Source: Desmodesmus armatus
Lineage: Eukaryota > Chlorophyta > Chlorophyceae > Sphaeropleales > Scenedesmaceae
Reading direction: 5' to 3'
Assembly: GCA_007449985.2 (NCBI GenBank)
Contig: VIIQ02000001.1
Location: forward strand, 918,501-982,500
Length of the DNA stretch: 64,000 bases
This document shows positions 1 through 11,761 of the stretch, piece after piece (positions within the stretch are counted from its first letter, which is position 1; each line of letters opens with the position of its first letter). The translations under genes and the position numbers were made by a program. The notes beneath the pieces are model-generated. The model made no database searches. It worked only from the letters and a program-made list of their open reading frames with translations, and was not told the origin of the DNA.

Positions 1-14
1 CCACTGAACCCCAC

Positions 15-1570
15 CTGCCAATCTTGCGCCTGACCTCTGCCAGGTCACCCCACAAGGACAGCACCCCATCCAGCCGCTGCAGCAGCCCGGCAGCGTATAC
101 GTCCGCACGCACCTCTGCATCAGGGTGCTGCTGCAGCAGCTGCGTCACCAGCTGAAGGTCCAAGCACACCTCTGTTTCGCCACCTACGCAGCCTGCTGCT
201 GCAGCAGGTGCTGGAGGTGCTGTCTTCATGGCACCTGCTGCTGCAGCTGGTTCGTGTGCCGTCCCCAATATGGGTGCAGGAGAGCCAGCAGGTGCTGTAT
301 GTGCTGACCCCAGGGCGCCTGCTGCTGCAGCAGGTGCTGCAGCTGCTGACCTTGTGGCTGCTGCTGCAGCAGCAGGTCCTGCTGGTATAGCATGCGCCGC
401 CTCCGCCGCACCTGCTGCTACTGCTGCTGCGCCAGCAGACGCTGTGGCTTGCAGTGGTGACAGCAGCACCTCCCTGCTCTCTGCATCGAGTTCGACTACA
501 GGTGCTGCAGCAGGGTCCAGCAGCAGGGCCTGCATCCTGTTGACCAGCACTTTCTGTTCAGCCATGAGGCCAGACAGTAGTGCCTGCTGCTCCTGCAGGC
601 TCAGCACAGATGTGTCTGAGCTGTGCTGGTGCTGGTGCTGCGGGGCTGTCAGGGATGCAGGCGTGAGACTTTCCAGCTGCATATGCCGCAGCAAGCTGCG
701 CGCCAGTGCAGTAAGGACACTGCTGCTGTCTTTGGGATTGCTGCTGCTGTTGTTGTCGTAAAGGCTGCTTGCTGCTGCTGGGGATGACAAGATTGCGAAG
801 AGGTCCACATGAGTGCTGGTGCTGGTGCTGTCTGCCTCCTGCACCTGTTGTGTTGGCTGTGCTGCCTGTTCAAGGTGCTGCAGGCACGCCCACAAAGCCT
901 TGTGCAGCTGTACATCGCTGCACACCTCCTGCTCCAAGCTACGGGCCTCTACAAACACTGCCGTGGCGGCTGCTCGCCACTGCTGGTCCTTGTGACGGTC
1001 CTTCAGGAGGCCACACACGAGCAGCACCTGCACAGGCATGCAGACATTGATACGTCGACACCACCAGCAGTAGCTTTATGAGTCGCACCATTCTGCTTGT
1101 TTGCCACAAGTTGAGCACCACCAGCTGTCAAGCTGACATACACATCAGGTGCACAGTCGGTTGGTGCAGAAGGACTGCGCAGTCCTTATGAGCATGCACA
1201 GCCTTAGGATGCAGCTGGAGGTGCTGGCACACCTACGCACAGCTGGCACACCTACGCACAGCTACAGCTGCTTCAATGGCCTGCAGCACTGTAGGATTAC
1301 GCAACTGATGTGCGCAGCAGTAGGCCCCCCGCTCTCAAACACTTGCGCCCACCTGCTGGCAGGTACCCAATGACGCGTCCAGCTGCAGTAGCACGTGCTC
1401 CACAGCCAGTTGCTCAGCGGCGCTGCTGTCCTGGTGGCCTGTCAGCTGCAGCTGGGAGGTGTGCTGCAGCAGGAACCCCCAGGCTTCTAGGCATGCAGGC
1501 AGGGTGTCCTGCTGCCAGGCCTCCTGCAGGCTGTCAGCTGTTGCGAGCTGCCCCAAGCCCAAGATGGCTG
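15..1570 (-). CDS. unidentified Ala/Gln-rich, helical-repeat-like protein (partial, leaves window at left)
   Basis: I do not recognise this gene. Reading the minus strand, three stretches look like exons: about 1570-1354, about 1304-1250, and 1027-15. The last is open for some 338 codons and ends at a plausible GT donor at the window edge (KIGR then gtgggg). All three have CAG-type acceptors (CCTGCAG, GCACATCAG, CCTGTGCAG). The predicted protein is rich in Leu, Ala and Gln, with stretches such as LEAWGFLLQ, PTVLQAIEAA and LHKALWACLQHLEQA that look like paired amphipathic helices of an ARM/HEAT-type protein. A long Ala-rich linker lies in the middle. An exportin-like protein is one possibility but only a guess. 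The 5' end must lie between 1570 and the divergent gene at 2173. The CAG bias of this exon produces long spurious Ala and Cys reading frames on the plus strand. Confidence 0.45.
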
Positions 1571-2172
1571 CAGGGCTGCATGCTGATGTCCTTCTACGAG
1601 CTCTCGATTGCATGCTGCCATGTGCATGTATCGCTGATGTGACTGCGATGCAGCAGCTGGGTGGCACTTGCTCCTGCGGGGGTGAAAGGGCTCTGCTGCC
1701 GTGCTGTCGAGCCCTGATGGCAGTCCTTGTGGAGCAAAATGCTTGCTGATGGTAGCAGCATGAGCCGTGCTGAGACAACATGCTAGATCATTCAACCACC
1801 AGCAGGAGAAAGAGGGTAGCAGACTGGAGGGGGGCACCGGGGGAGGCGGGGGGGGGGGGGGGGGGGGGGGAGGGATAGGAGGGGGGTAGATCACTGTGCT
1901 TGGTCAACGGGGAAGAGGGGAGGGGTGGTGTGAAGTGCCACAGTACCTTCATACAAAGTCTACATGCGTCAGCAGGTCACCAGGTCTCTCACCATGCAGA
2001 ATTTGACTGGACGTTTTTCCTGAGCTGTCTTGCATGGTCATCAGGCTGTGAGTCACAGCTGATCGCCTGAATTGCTGCTGCTGAATGCACCCTCCCTGAC
2101 GTGGTGCCTCTCAGAAAATATCACTGCTGTGTTTTGGCAAAGGCAACAGGCAAAAACTGCAGGTGCACCACG
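1571..2172. other. intergenic region between divergent genes, with poly-G tract
   Basis: About 600 bases separate the left-hand minus-strand gene from the plus-strand SRPBCC-J gene. The stretch contains an uninterrupted run of 23 G at 1848-1870 inside a purine-rich block (1800-1915). I see no further convincing exon, RNA gene or recognisable promoter element, but the start of the minus-strand gene may be here. Confidence 0.5.
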
Positions 2173-5038
2173 ATGCAGGGCCAGAGGCAGGTTACGCGCA
2201 GTCAATCAATCGGTAGCTGTCGTGTTGTCAGGGTGCCAGGGCTGAGGGTGCGTGCTGACGCCAGTGCTCGTGTCCGAGGCGATGTCAGGAGAGTACATCG
2301 CTGGTTGAGCGATGTGCGGCACTGGAACAGCTTTTATCCAGGTAATGGATGTATTTGGTGGCCTTCTAGGCCAACCACGTGGCCCCACTTGCATCCCCTG
2401 CATCACAGCAGCTAGAAACGTGGCACAGCACACTGCATGCAGCTGCAGGCAGTCAGCACAGTCCTGCAACTTGGCTTTCTAGGCCATGACAGCACCCCTA
2501 ATGTATGTTCAGGCCCTTGTCACGGCTGGTCAGTTGGTCAACTCACTGGGTCTGGTGGTTTGGATGAAGTACAGTTTGCTGGGTGGTCTGTTCTGTGCAG
2601 GGGCCAAGTCTGCAGTGAAGCTGGGCAATGGTCTGGAGCCCATCCGTGTCGGCACTAAGTTTGAGACGCAGCGGGACATGCTGGGCCTCAAGCTGGCCAT
2701 GACGTGAGTTGTCAGCAGGGGACCCCATAGCTGCGCGCAGCCAGGTCACAGCTGCAGGAGGCAGCAGGAGGCAGCAGCAGGCACTGGCATGCAACAATCG
2801 ACATGCACAATTGATCAGGAGCACATAAGAAGCACATGCGCAAGGGTTTTCATTTCTTCCTGGTCGCAGTCCCTGACTTGCACATGCTGCTGTGCACAGG
2901 TACGAGGTGCTGGAGATGGACCCCGGCAAGCGGCTCGTGCTGTCAGGACTGTCTGAGCATCACACTCAGGTGGGAACAGGGCTGCAGTGTATGTGTAAAC
3001 CTTTCATCTTGCATGCTGAAACAGTAACTGCCAAGTCCAGGAGCACTCTCCATGCGCACATCAGCAGTTGGGCCACGCTTGTCTGTGGCGGCAGGAACAC
3101 TGCAATGGCTGCATGCAGGCAGCGGCGTGAGCCAGTGCCTCCAAGTCTGACTACGCGCTGACCCTGGTGCTGCACCTGCTGCATGCCTGCTGCAAATTGT
3201 CGCAGATGGATCAGTTTTTCTTCATGCCTGACCGGCATGACCCTGGCTTCTGCTGCGTGCGCTACATGACGGACGTGCGCCTGCGCGAGTGGAAGGTCTA
3301 TCTGCAGCCAGTCGCCAAGGGTAGGTTCCTCGCAGCTGGTGTGGTGGTGGTGGCAATGGACAGCAGCGCAGCCATGCGTGCATGATGCATGCCGCATGCG
3401 CGTCCGTGCCAAGGCATGCGCATCGGTCCCCAAACAATACTGGCGCTGCCAAAGGACGTCTGTTGCGTCGATTGCTGAGATGACCGTCTCCAGCGCTGCA
3501 GCTGCCGTCATGCCTAAGCCAGGAGGCACGTGGTGTCGCAACCAGCCCAGACACGCTGCTGGGCCTCAACATGCTGCACCGCGTGTTCTTTGTGTGCCCA
3601 TGTGCATCACCCCAGGTCCGCCCGTCACCTCATTGTATGTGTATACCTGCTTTGTGTGTATTTTTCATTTTTGCTTGTACATGTGCGCTGCGTCCTGATG
3701 CTGTGTGCAGGGTTCATGGCCAAAGTGCCTGATGAGGCCATGGCAAACCTGCAGAAGGCCCTGAATGTTGCAGGCTCGCCCGTTTACAGCGCAGAGTTTG
3801 AGCAAGTGTACCGCCAGGAGCAGCGCAACACCAGCAGCAGCAAGGCCGGCAGCACAGCGGGTAGCAAGGCCAGCAGCAGGAGCGGGACCACCAGCAGTCG
3901 TGGCAGCAGCAATGGCAGCAGCAAAAGCGGGTTGAGCAGCGGCTGGCTGAAGAACATGTTCACTGGTGGGTCCTGCTTTGGCACAGCGCACCATCAGGCT
4001 GGCTGCGCTGCTGCATATTTGGAGGGTAGTCACCACAGTACCAGCCAGCCCCACCTCGCAACCAGCACAGTATCTGGGCACAAATACTTCTGGGCTGGGT
4101 CCGCAGCATGGCCAGCGACTACTGTGTGCAGCTTGAGTGTGCGCAGCCGGCACTGCGCAGCTCTCGCAGCTGCTCTGCTGTACAGCCACTTTCAGACTTG
4201 CGGTGCACGTGCGCATGTGCTCACAGTTCATGGTCCATATATATGTTGCTTGATGTATCACAAGGCTTCATGTTGAAGCACCCAACAGGTTGTTCAAGAG
4301 ACGCACCAGAATGTCACACAGTTCAAGTGGTCACCAGCAGCAATGCTGTTCCTGAGTACGCATGTGCTTGTCCCTCCGCTGTGTGTTTTGCGAAATGTGC
4401 AGGCCGTACCGGCAGCACAGACAGTGACGATGGCAGCTATGATGCCAGCAGCAGCGGACGGATAGCTACAGCCATGCCTGTGGTGCTGGACCCCATGGGC
4501 TACTATGAGCTGCTGGGGCTCAAGCCGGACATTGAGGTAAGGGCAGCGGTGAGAAAAGCAACTGCAGCTACCCTGCCCAGTGCAGAGCGTAAGTGCTGTG
4601 CCGTGTGCCCCTGTGTCATGAAGCAGTTGCAGCATCGACTGCATCTGACAGCTGGGATGCGCAGCATTATCATGTAACAGCACATGAGCGAGTGTCTCAA
4701 GGCCCTGTTACATCATGTTGGCCATTGTTGGCCATTTTTGAACGTCTGCTGCTTGTGCTGGCTATGCTGTGCCACTCATGTTGTGTCTGGTGCCGTGGCG
4801 TGTTGTGCCCTATACCTTGGTTGTGCGACAGGTGGACGAGGATGAGATCAAGTCAGCCTACAGGCGGCTGGCAATGCAGTACCACCCGGACCGCCACCTC
4901 ACTAAGGACGCAGCCACGCGCGCAGCAGCGGAGCAGCAGTTTGCGCAGCTGCTCAAGGCGTATGACACGCTAAAAGACCCCGAGCAGAGGGCCCTGTACA
5001 ATGCAGGACACCTTGTTGAGGCCACGCTCAGCTTGTGA
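2173..5038 (+). CDS. SRPBCC (START/Bet v 1-like) domain protein with C-terminal J-domain
   Basis: Seven exons join with consistent phase: 2173-2341, 2601-2703, 2900-2969, 3146-3320, 3711-3965, 4403-4536 and 4832-5038, giving about 370 residues. Residues about 30-170 read as an SRPBCC/polyketide-cyclase-like hydrophobic-ligand domain (RVHRWLSDVRHWNSFYPG; then VGTKFETQR, YEVLEMDPGKRLVLSG, MDQFFFMPDRHDPG, LREWKVYLQPVAKG). After a Ser-rich linker, residues about 288-365 form a J-domain (YYELLGLKPDIE; IKSAYRRLAMQYHPDRH; LLKAYDTLKDPEQR) with the HPD tripeptide intact, so it should stimulate an HSP70 ATPase. Placing a J-domain behind a lipid-binding-like domain suggests an HSP70 recruiter with a ligand- or membrane-sensing module; that is inference. 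The start ATG at 2173 is the first in frame but precedes the conserved part by about 25 weak residues, so an upstream exon is possible. No organelle-targeting call is made. Confidence 0.75.
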
Positions 5039-6957
5039 GGCCTGTAAGCAGTGGCAGCGTTCTTGCCTGGCATGCAACCCTTCAAGTGCGTTGCAGCTTA
5101 CTTTATGTGGGCGACTTGCTGCAATAGCTTCCAACAAGGTCAGCTAAAGCAGTAACAGTACGTCCGCATTGATGGATGGTGGGCACTGACATGTTGTGTT
5201 TGTGGCCCAGCTTGGCCGAGTAGGTGTCAATCACGCAGTGACTATCTTGACGTGCAGGCCTTTAGTGTGACGTGCGGGGTTTGGGGTTCTGGGTTGCTGC
5301 ATGATAACGTGCCAAACCTGTGATGTACTGGGAGGCCTTGCAGCTGCTACCTGCACATGGTGGTTACAATAGCCTCATTATGCTGGGGATTGGCAAGTTG
5401 TGATGTTCTGCACTCCTCTGGGCTGGGTCACTTTTAGGCGTCAGATTGATTGTACTCCTCCTGTGCCCCTGCGCAAGCATGCTACCACAGCTGCTGCTTG
5501 TGACGGTGTGCCGTGTAATTTTCTAATTAAAATGCAGGCTCTTGCCTGCAGCTGCCCGGGCTGTGTGGCGGCGCAGCTGTGGCCCTACACAGTGCACTGC
5601 ATTGCGAGCATGCATGCACTGATTTGCTGTCAGCGGAGTTGGAATCAAGCAAGCCTCAAGCTTGATTGCCCTGCGCTCTCTTTTGCGTTTGGTTGTGTGC
5701 TGGTGCCTGCGGTAGTGTCGTGCAATTTGCGCCTTTAGTGCAGCGCTTGCACCTGCATGGTGTCATCAGCAGATAGAGGCATCATTTCGTGTGTTTGGGC
5801 AGGGGTAATTCAAGGGTTTTGGCTGTTCAGGGTGCAGGGATGTTTGCTGCATTCGGCAGGCAGCTGGTAGATTAATCCAAGACCGGTGGTGTGAGCGTTG
5901 CACTTTTGGGCAGGCTGTGAATTTTGTTGCGTGCCTGCGGTATTGTTAGGGCTTGTGGATGTGCCACTATGTGCCGTGTGGCGTTGAGATGCAGTACTTG
6001 TGGTGAATGCAGCACTTCTAGGCGCGAGCAGGGCTGTCAAGGTGGGACGAAGAAAGGAAGAGAGCTGCAGGCACGCACACTTTGTGCCATTGTTGTTTGT
6101 GTACATCACCAGCGAGCCTGTGTATGTTGCCAGGCGTCGCGCGTCGTCAGTCATGTTGGGTCACTGCCGGCATCATGCAGCCCATCCATGCCAAGGCTTT
6201 GACAAGTGCATAATCACAGGGTCGTCGTCAGGATCATTGTATATCGGTTTGTTTCCCAGCGGTACATCACACATCATGGTTCATGTATGAGCAAGGTGGT
6301 TGGGGCTCAGGTGCAGTCTGTGCTGTTGAGTAGCGCGCATGGTTGTTGTGACGTCTGGCGCAGTCGTGCCCTCATCTGTGGTGCTCGCTCCACTTTCTGT
6401 TCGCAGACTGTGCCAGCTGTTGCGTACTGTGGCTGTTTGGTGGGTAAGGAAATGGTATGGTCTCATGGTTTGTATCCATCAATGCCGGCTGGCCCAGTGA
6501 CTGCGCCCGCCCACCATCTTTAAACACAACAGCCCCCCAGGACACAACCACCTTCAGCAGCACGTTCAGTCTCTGTCAGACCACGCAGTCTCACTCTGTG
6601 TGTGGAGAGGGGGGGTGGGGGGGGGGGGGGGGGAGTCAGAGTTCACTTCCGGTGTGCTTGGACAGTTTTTTGGTGCCCTGACTTTTAGTCCCCCAGCCTT
6701 TTAGCGAGTGTGCGGGAAAGTTCGATATGTGTGCTGATGATTGTCTGAGGGTGGTGTGTGTGTGTGCAGCAGATGGGTGTGTGACGGATGAAGGTACCAG
6801 TACAGTTGGGGCCAGAATGTGGAGGGGTGGTCCAGGCAGGTGGGACAACAAGCCGCATACGTAAGCGCACAACCAAGAATCAAACGACAACATTCTCATC
6901 GTAACTTGCAGCACACCGACAGCTGTCGGCACAAAGCACATTCATGCCTTGCAGCTT
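5039..6957. other. 3' UTR and intergenic region, no gene seen
   Basis: This stretch should contain the 3' UTR of the SRPBCC-J gene and the promoter/5' UTR of the next gene. It is less CAG-rich than its surroundings and carries only short, unconvincing reading frames on both strands. A run of 17 G lies at 6617-6633 in a longer G-rich block. No RNA gene or repeat family was recognised. Confidence 0.5.
5514..5518 (+). promoter_or_regulatory. putative TGTAA polyadenylation signal of the SRPBCC-J gene
   Basis: TGTAA is the usual polyadenylation signal of Chlamydomonas-type green algae. One copy lies about 480 bases after the stop codon at 5038; another TGTAA at 5043-5047 is probably too close to the stop. 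Which is used cannot be told from sequence alone. Confidence 0.4.
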
Positions 6958-9900
6958 ATGAGAGCAGCAAACCGGCTGCTGAGGGACGCAATGCAACGTT
7001 TTGCACATGTCACATGCATTGGTCCGGTGTCGGTGCCTCCTGTTGTGTCCAGGTCATGCAGCAGTCTCACAAGCAAAGCTCTGCCTCTACTTGCCAGCAC
7101 ATCTCGTGCTGCTCAGAGACGTCCATGTCACGGTGTTTTGATTGGTTTCTCGCCCAGGCAGAGGCTTCACAGCAGCAGGGCGGCAGCAGCAGCAGAGCAG
7201 CAGCACTTGGGCAGCAGCAGCAGCAGCAGTGCAGACACTCACGCAGAGGCTGGGCCCAGCCTTGCTGCCAGCAGTGAGATCTTGGATGCAAGCGCAGTCC
7301 ACGTGGAGGCTGAAGTCGAGGCTGAAGCCGAGCCAGCAAGCACACCTGTTGATGTTGTTGACTGGTCAACATTCCTGGAGGCCCTGTGGCAGCGGGGCTA
7401 CTTCGAGGAGCACAGCAGCGGCATGGGCAAGTGAGTGAGACAGGCGTTGGTCGTCAGGTGCTGAATATATGTAATATATGTTGGTGGAGGGAGCGCCAGG
7501 GAGGGCTTTTGCGAGCAACAGCAACCAATAGACGAGCCACAGCCTCAGCAACGTGTACCTGTCCCATCTCCTGCACACAAACACCTACGCCTTTGCAATC
7601 GGGCACCGCCTTGCCAGCCGCCTCACATATCCACCCTCATGTGTCACGCCGCCCTGCGCTGCTTGCGGTGGCAGTTGTCACACTGCTTCGCCGCCCATGC
7701 TGGCGCTGCTCAAACTGCTGCCCTGCGCCCGCCGGCACTGCACACACTTGCTGCCCTTTGCACGCTCACTGCTCATACCGCTGCGCTGCGCTGCTTAACC
7801 CCTGCTGTCTGCAGGGACGCAGCCACCGACAGCCGACGTGACATCAAAAAGGCGCTGCAGCACTTTTCCAGGACCCGGCCAGACATTGTCCTGCAGCTGC
7901 CACGTCAGCTACTAGCAGACCTCGCCAGCCAGCAGTACCCAGAGCAGCTTGAAAAGAAGGCAAAGATAGCTCTTGCCAGGCTGAAGGCAGACGCAGCTGA
8001 CATGACCGCAGGCAAAGCAGCAGGCGCAGCGGCAGATACAGCAGCAGACGCCGCAGCAGACTCAGCTGTAGCAGCTGTAGAGGTTCAAGACCTCCAGCAC
8101 ATGTCACAGGGCGGGCCAGCACGCAGGATGTCCTGCGCGCTATGTGGGCGCTGACAGACACCAGCACAGCAGGCGATGCTGGGGCCACAAACGGTGACGG
8201 CAGCAGCAGCAGCAGCTCGGTCTCCAGCACAGTAGCAGGTGGGCAGGTGTCATCATTTGGGGTCAACACCACATGGACATGTCACATGTGCGAACATCAT
8301 CTTGAAGCGTGGAACCGCAACACCTGCAGCAGGTCCATTATGTGGGCCCAGGCGTGACCAGATGCACACTTGCCATGCGTACTGACAAGCCGTGACTGAC
8401 AGCGTTGTAGTGCGCTACACTGCTGCTCCATCACTGAGTCGGTACTGCTGCGCGCTGACATGACATTTGTGGCTGCTTCCCTCCTTGCTTTTGTTCCCAC
8501 AGAGGTTGTTGCCCGCTGTGCTCGTGCTGTGATGGAGTTGGAGCAGCAGCCCCCGGATGAAGCCCTCATGGCAGCTGCGGTGGCCGCCATTGCCACACCC
8601 AATGCTGCAGCGTACGAGCAGCACCAAGCAAGCAGCAGGAAGCACCCAGCTCTCGGCAAGACACCAAAACTGCCGCTGCCGCCGACGGCAGCACCACCAC
8701 CAGCCGCAGCAGCGGAAGGGAAGGGAAAGCCACAGAACGGCGCAGCAGAAAAGAGGACAGCAAGGGCGGCAGTAGGCAGGAGCAGCAGCAGCCGGAGGGG
8801 CCGAGATTCCCTGGTTCTGATGACCCTGTCATTCAGCACAAACTGCGGCTCCTGAAGAGTGCTCCCTACACACGAGCTAAGAGCTGGTGACTGGTTCTGT
8901 GGACAGTGCGGGGCACACAACTACGGCTTCAAGCAGCTGTGCTTCAGGTAGGCGGGGTGGGACGGGTCCGTTTTCATAATCTGGGGCGTGTATGGTACGT
9001 GGTGTGCATACATCGCCAAATTGTGTCGCAACCACTTGCGTGTGCCACTTGCGCGTGGTACGGAGGGGGGCAGACAGCTGGGCGGCTGGTGCAGCATGTG
9101 CTAGACTGCAACGACACCCGAGTAGCACCATTGCTATTTCACTTGAGGTAGGCAGGGGCACATAGTAGGCTAGTGGCAGCCCGTCTGCTATATGGGCCAT
9201 CGTTCCTGCAAGGGCAAGGCAGCACTAGGGCCCCGAACTGTGAAGCCTGCGTCTGCAGTAGTGCGTCAGGTGGCGACAGTAGAGTGGGCCTGGTGGGTTC
9301 TGCACTGCACCTTTCACTGTTCAGCATGCGCAAACTATTTGAATCAACCACCAGCCAGTAATTGCCTGCAGTCCTGGCCCATATCCGCACGTCATGTCGT
9401 TGCACTCAGGTTCTACACTTGCTCACTTCATGCCCCTATACTGCTGCTGCTGCGCTGCTGCCGCTCCCGCAGGTGTGAGGTGCCCAGCAGCAGCCTAGGT
9501 GTCAGCAAGGTCACCGCCAATGACGTCCGCATGCTGCAGCAGCTAGGGCTGGGCCAGGCAGTGGCCTTCGAGCAGCGCCCGGCAGCTGTCGCTTCACTCT
9601 GCAAGTGGCTGCATCTGTGTCAGCAGAGGCCAGCCTGCCTGCAGCTGCCAAGGCTGCAGGGCTGAGCAAGTTCAAGCCGTCGCCCTCCCAGAGCAGCCTG
9701 CAGCTGCAGCAGCACCTGCGGCACGCCCTGGCAGCAGTAGCAGAGAGGATAGAGACAGGGACAGAGGCAGGGACAGCAGGGAGGGGGGTGGCAGGGGGGC
9801 GCGATGGGCAAGGGGCAGAGGCAGGGAGAGGGAAGGGGGGCTCAGGGGCCGTGCTGATGGCAGCAGGCGGCTTCAAGGCAGCGCCCTGGTACAAGGGAGA

Positions 9901-11073
9901 CGCTGCTGCAGGACTTGCTGACAGTGACAGTGAGAGTGAAGAGGAGGAGCAGCAGGCAAGGGCCCCTAGCAGAGGCAGCAGGGCCAGCAGCAGCAGGCCT
10001 GAGCCCTCGCGTGAGCGAGGCGCTCGCCCTAGCCTGTTTGCTGGCGCTGACGGCAGGGCTGCAAGGACCAGCAGCAGGGGCAGCAGTGGCGGCGACGGCA
10101 GCGACAGTTTTGCAGATGCACTCACAGAAGCCTTTGGAGGCATGCGGGCGGAAAGTCTTGGCAGTGCTGCTGCGGCTTCCCGCCGGCCGCAGCGGCAGCA
10201 GCGGCAGCAGTCGGAGGAAAGTGAAGACGCAGAGCCACCATCAAGCAGCAGCAGCAGCAGCAGGGTGCGGAGGCTGCGGTCTCGAGAGGCGGAACTGGAG
10301 GGGAGGGACAGTGGACCGTGCAGCGACTGGGGATGGCGAGCGCCAGCAGCCGTATTATGGCAGTGAGCGCTTTGCAGGAGTGCCCAGCAGCAGGATGAGG
10401 GGCAGTGACAGCAGCAGGGGCAGGGGCAGGGTTAGGGCTGATGACGATGACTTGTCAGGCTGGGCTGCTGATTATGCAAACAGGGTTGAGGGCGACGGCG
10501 AGGGTGCTGCTAGTAGACGTCCCTCTATCAGGAGGTCAGGGTCTGACGAGGACTGGGCAAGCTCTGACCGCAGCAGCAGCAGGGATGGTAGGGGTGGCCG
10601 CGGCAGGGGGTTCAGCCGTGGCAGGGGTGGGCGGGGCGAGGGCAGGGGTGCGTGGGAAGGCAGGAAAGCAGGGGGGGGCGGGAGGACAGGTTTGGGTGGG
10701 ACAGCAGAGAGAGCAGGGTGGGTGGGAAGGTAGGGAGAGCAGAGGTGGGCGGGGAGGCAGGGGGAGTTGGTCAGATGAGAGGGGTTCACGTGGTGAGGGG
10801 CGCTGGGACCAGCGCGAGGGTGGGGGCAGGGGCGGCAGGGGTGAGGATGATGGTGGTGCTGGTGGGGATGATGGGTTCTACCAGCGGCCTTGGCAGCGGC
10901 GTGATACAGGTGGCAGGGGGGGCAGGGAGGCAGGGGAGGCAGGGGAGGCGGGTGGCGGGCGGCGGCGGGATGGGGATGGCAGCGGGGGACAAGCCGTCTG
11001 GGCGTCGCTGTTGACTAGCCTGGTGTTGAGGGAGGTCGTGGTGGCCCCTGGTTTTGATTTATGTCTGCTGTAA
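6958..11073 (+). CDS. organelle RanBP2-type zinc-finger protein, VAR3/OZ1-like
   Basis: Exons: 6958-7430, 7815-8238, 8503-8947, then from 9473 to about 11014 or 11073. The Arg/Ser-rich, acid-poor N-terminus looks like a chloroplast or mitochondrial transit peptide. Next comes WSTFLEALWQRGYF and a helical block (DIKKALQHFSRTRPDIVLQL) that resembles the region shared by plant VAR3 and the OZ editing factors. Across the junction 8947/9473 the sequence reads GDWFCGQCGAHNYGF and QLCFRCEVP: a RanBP2-type zinc finger with all four Cys (C-x2-C-x10-C-x2-C). The C-terminal third is Ser/Arg/Gly-rich with RGG-like runs, suggesting RNA binding. In land plants this family acts in organelle RNA editing or splicing and carotenoid-related plastid phenotypes; the role here is inferred. 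The frame must shift several times (near 8110, 8650-8880, 9600, 10260-10330 and in the G-run near 10670), and the stop at 11014 or 11073 depends on the last one. Confidence 0.6.
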
Positions 11074-11540
11074 CAGGCGTTGCGGGAGTGACTCGGCAGT
11101 TGGAGGTTCCTGTGCACAGTGGTTCCACGTGGTGCGCAAGTTGACAGCTGCTCTTTCAATGCAGTCGTTCCCTCACTCATGTGGAATCATCCAATCCAGA
11201 TTTGAACTTCTTCGTATAAAACTGGTTGGCATGCACTGTACTGTCAAGCTTGTGGAGGAGGGGTTTATTGCAGGGCCGCAGTCGAGGCAGAATCCAGTGC
11301 AGGGTAGCAGCAGCTCTGCTGCAGTGAGCAAAGTTCAAGAGTACATACCTATAGAGCCTAGGCTGGTCGAACCCAAACGATCTCCTGCAAGTGAATTACG
11401 CAGCGAGGCACAGAACTGCTGTTGAGCAGGTTCAATGCTGCTGGACCACGGGTGACTGCAAACACGAAGACTGAGCCCCCCAATTCACAACGAAAACACT
11501 ATGTTCTTCACTAAAAATATCTGAACAACGTGCAAGCTAG
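11074..11540. other. probable 3' UTR/intergenic stretch
   Basis: There is an open frame here (about 11054-11425) but it lacks neighbouring exons, domain similarity or the codon pattern of the flanking genes, so I read it as 3' UTR. Just downstream, 11588-11617 holds a tandem 14-base direct repeat (two copies of CGGTTTCGTTGCG plus a spacer base). Confidence 0.4.
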
Positions 11541-11761
11541 ATGTCTCCCCTACCGGCGTTCCTTGTCAAGACAGTTGGGAGGGAACGGTTTCGTTGCGAG
11601 CGGTTTCGTTGCGGGCAGATCGTCACAGTAGGATGTGATCAGAAGCGGGTTGGCTCAAAAATTATACTTTGCAAACATTGTAGCACCCAGCACAGATCAG
11701 ACGTCTCACTTGGTTGGGGTTGCTGCTCTGCAAGCACTGCGCAGGCATGACTGTTGCAGGT

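Noticed and set aside
125..761. Plus-strand Ala/Cys-rich reading frames at the left end
   Set aside because: They are antisense shadows of the CAG-rich minus-strand exon 1027-15.
5400..5738. Plus-strand 112-residue frame downstream of the SRPBCC-J gene
   Set aside because: It spans a probable TGTAA polyadenylation signal and has no homologous pattern; more likely 3' UTR.
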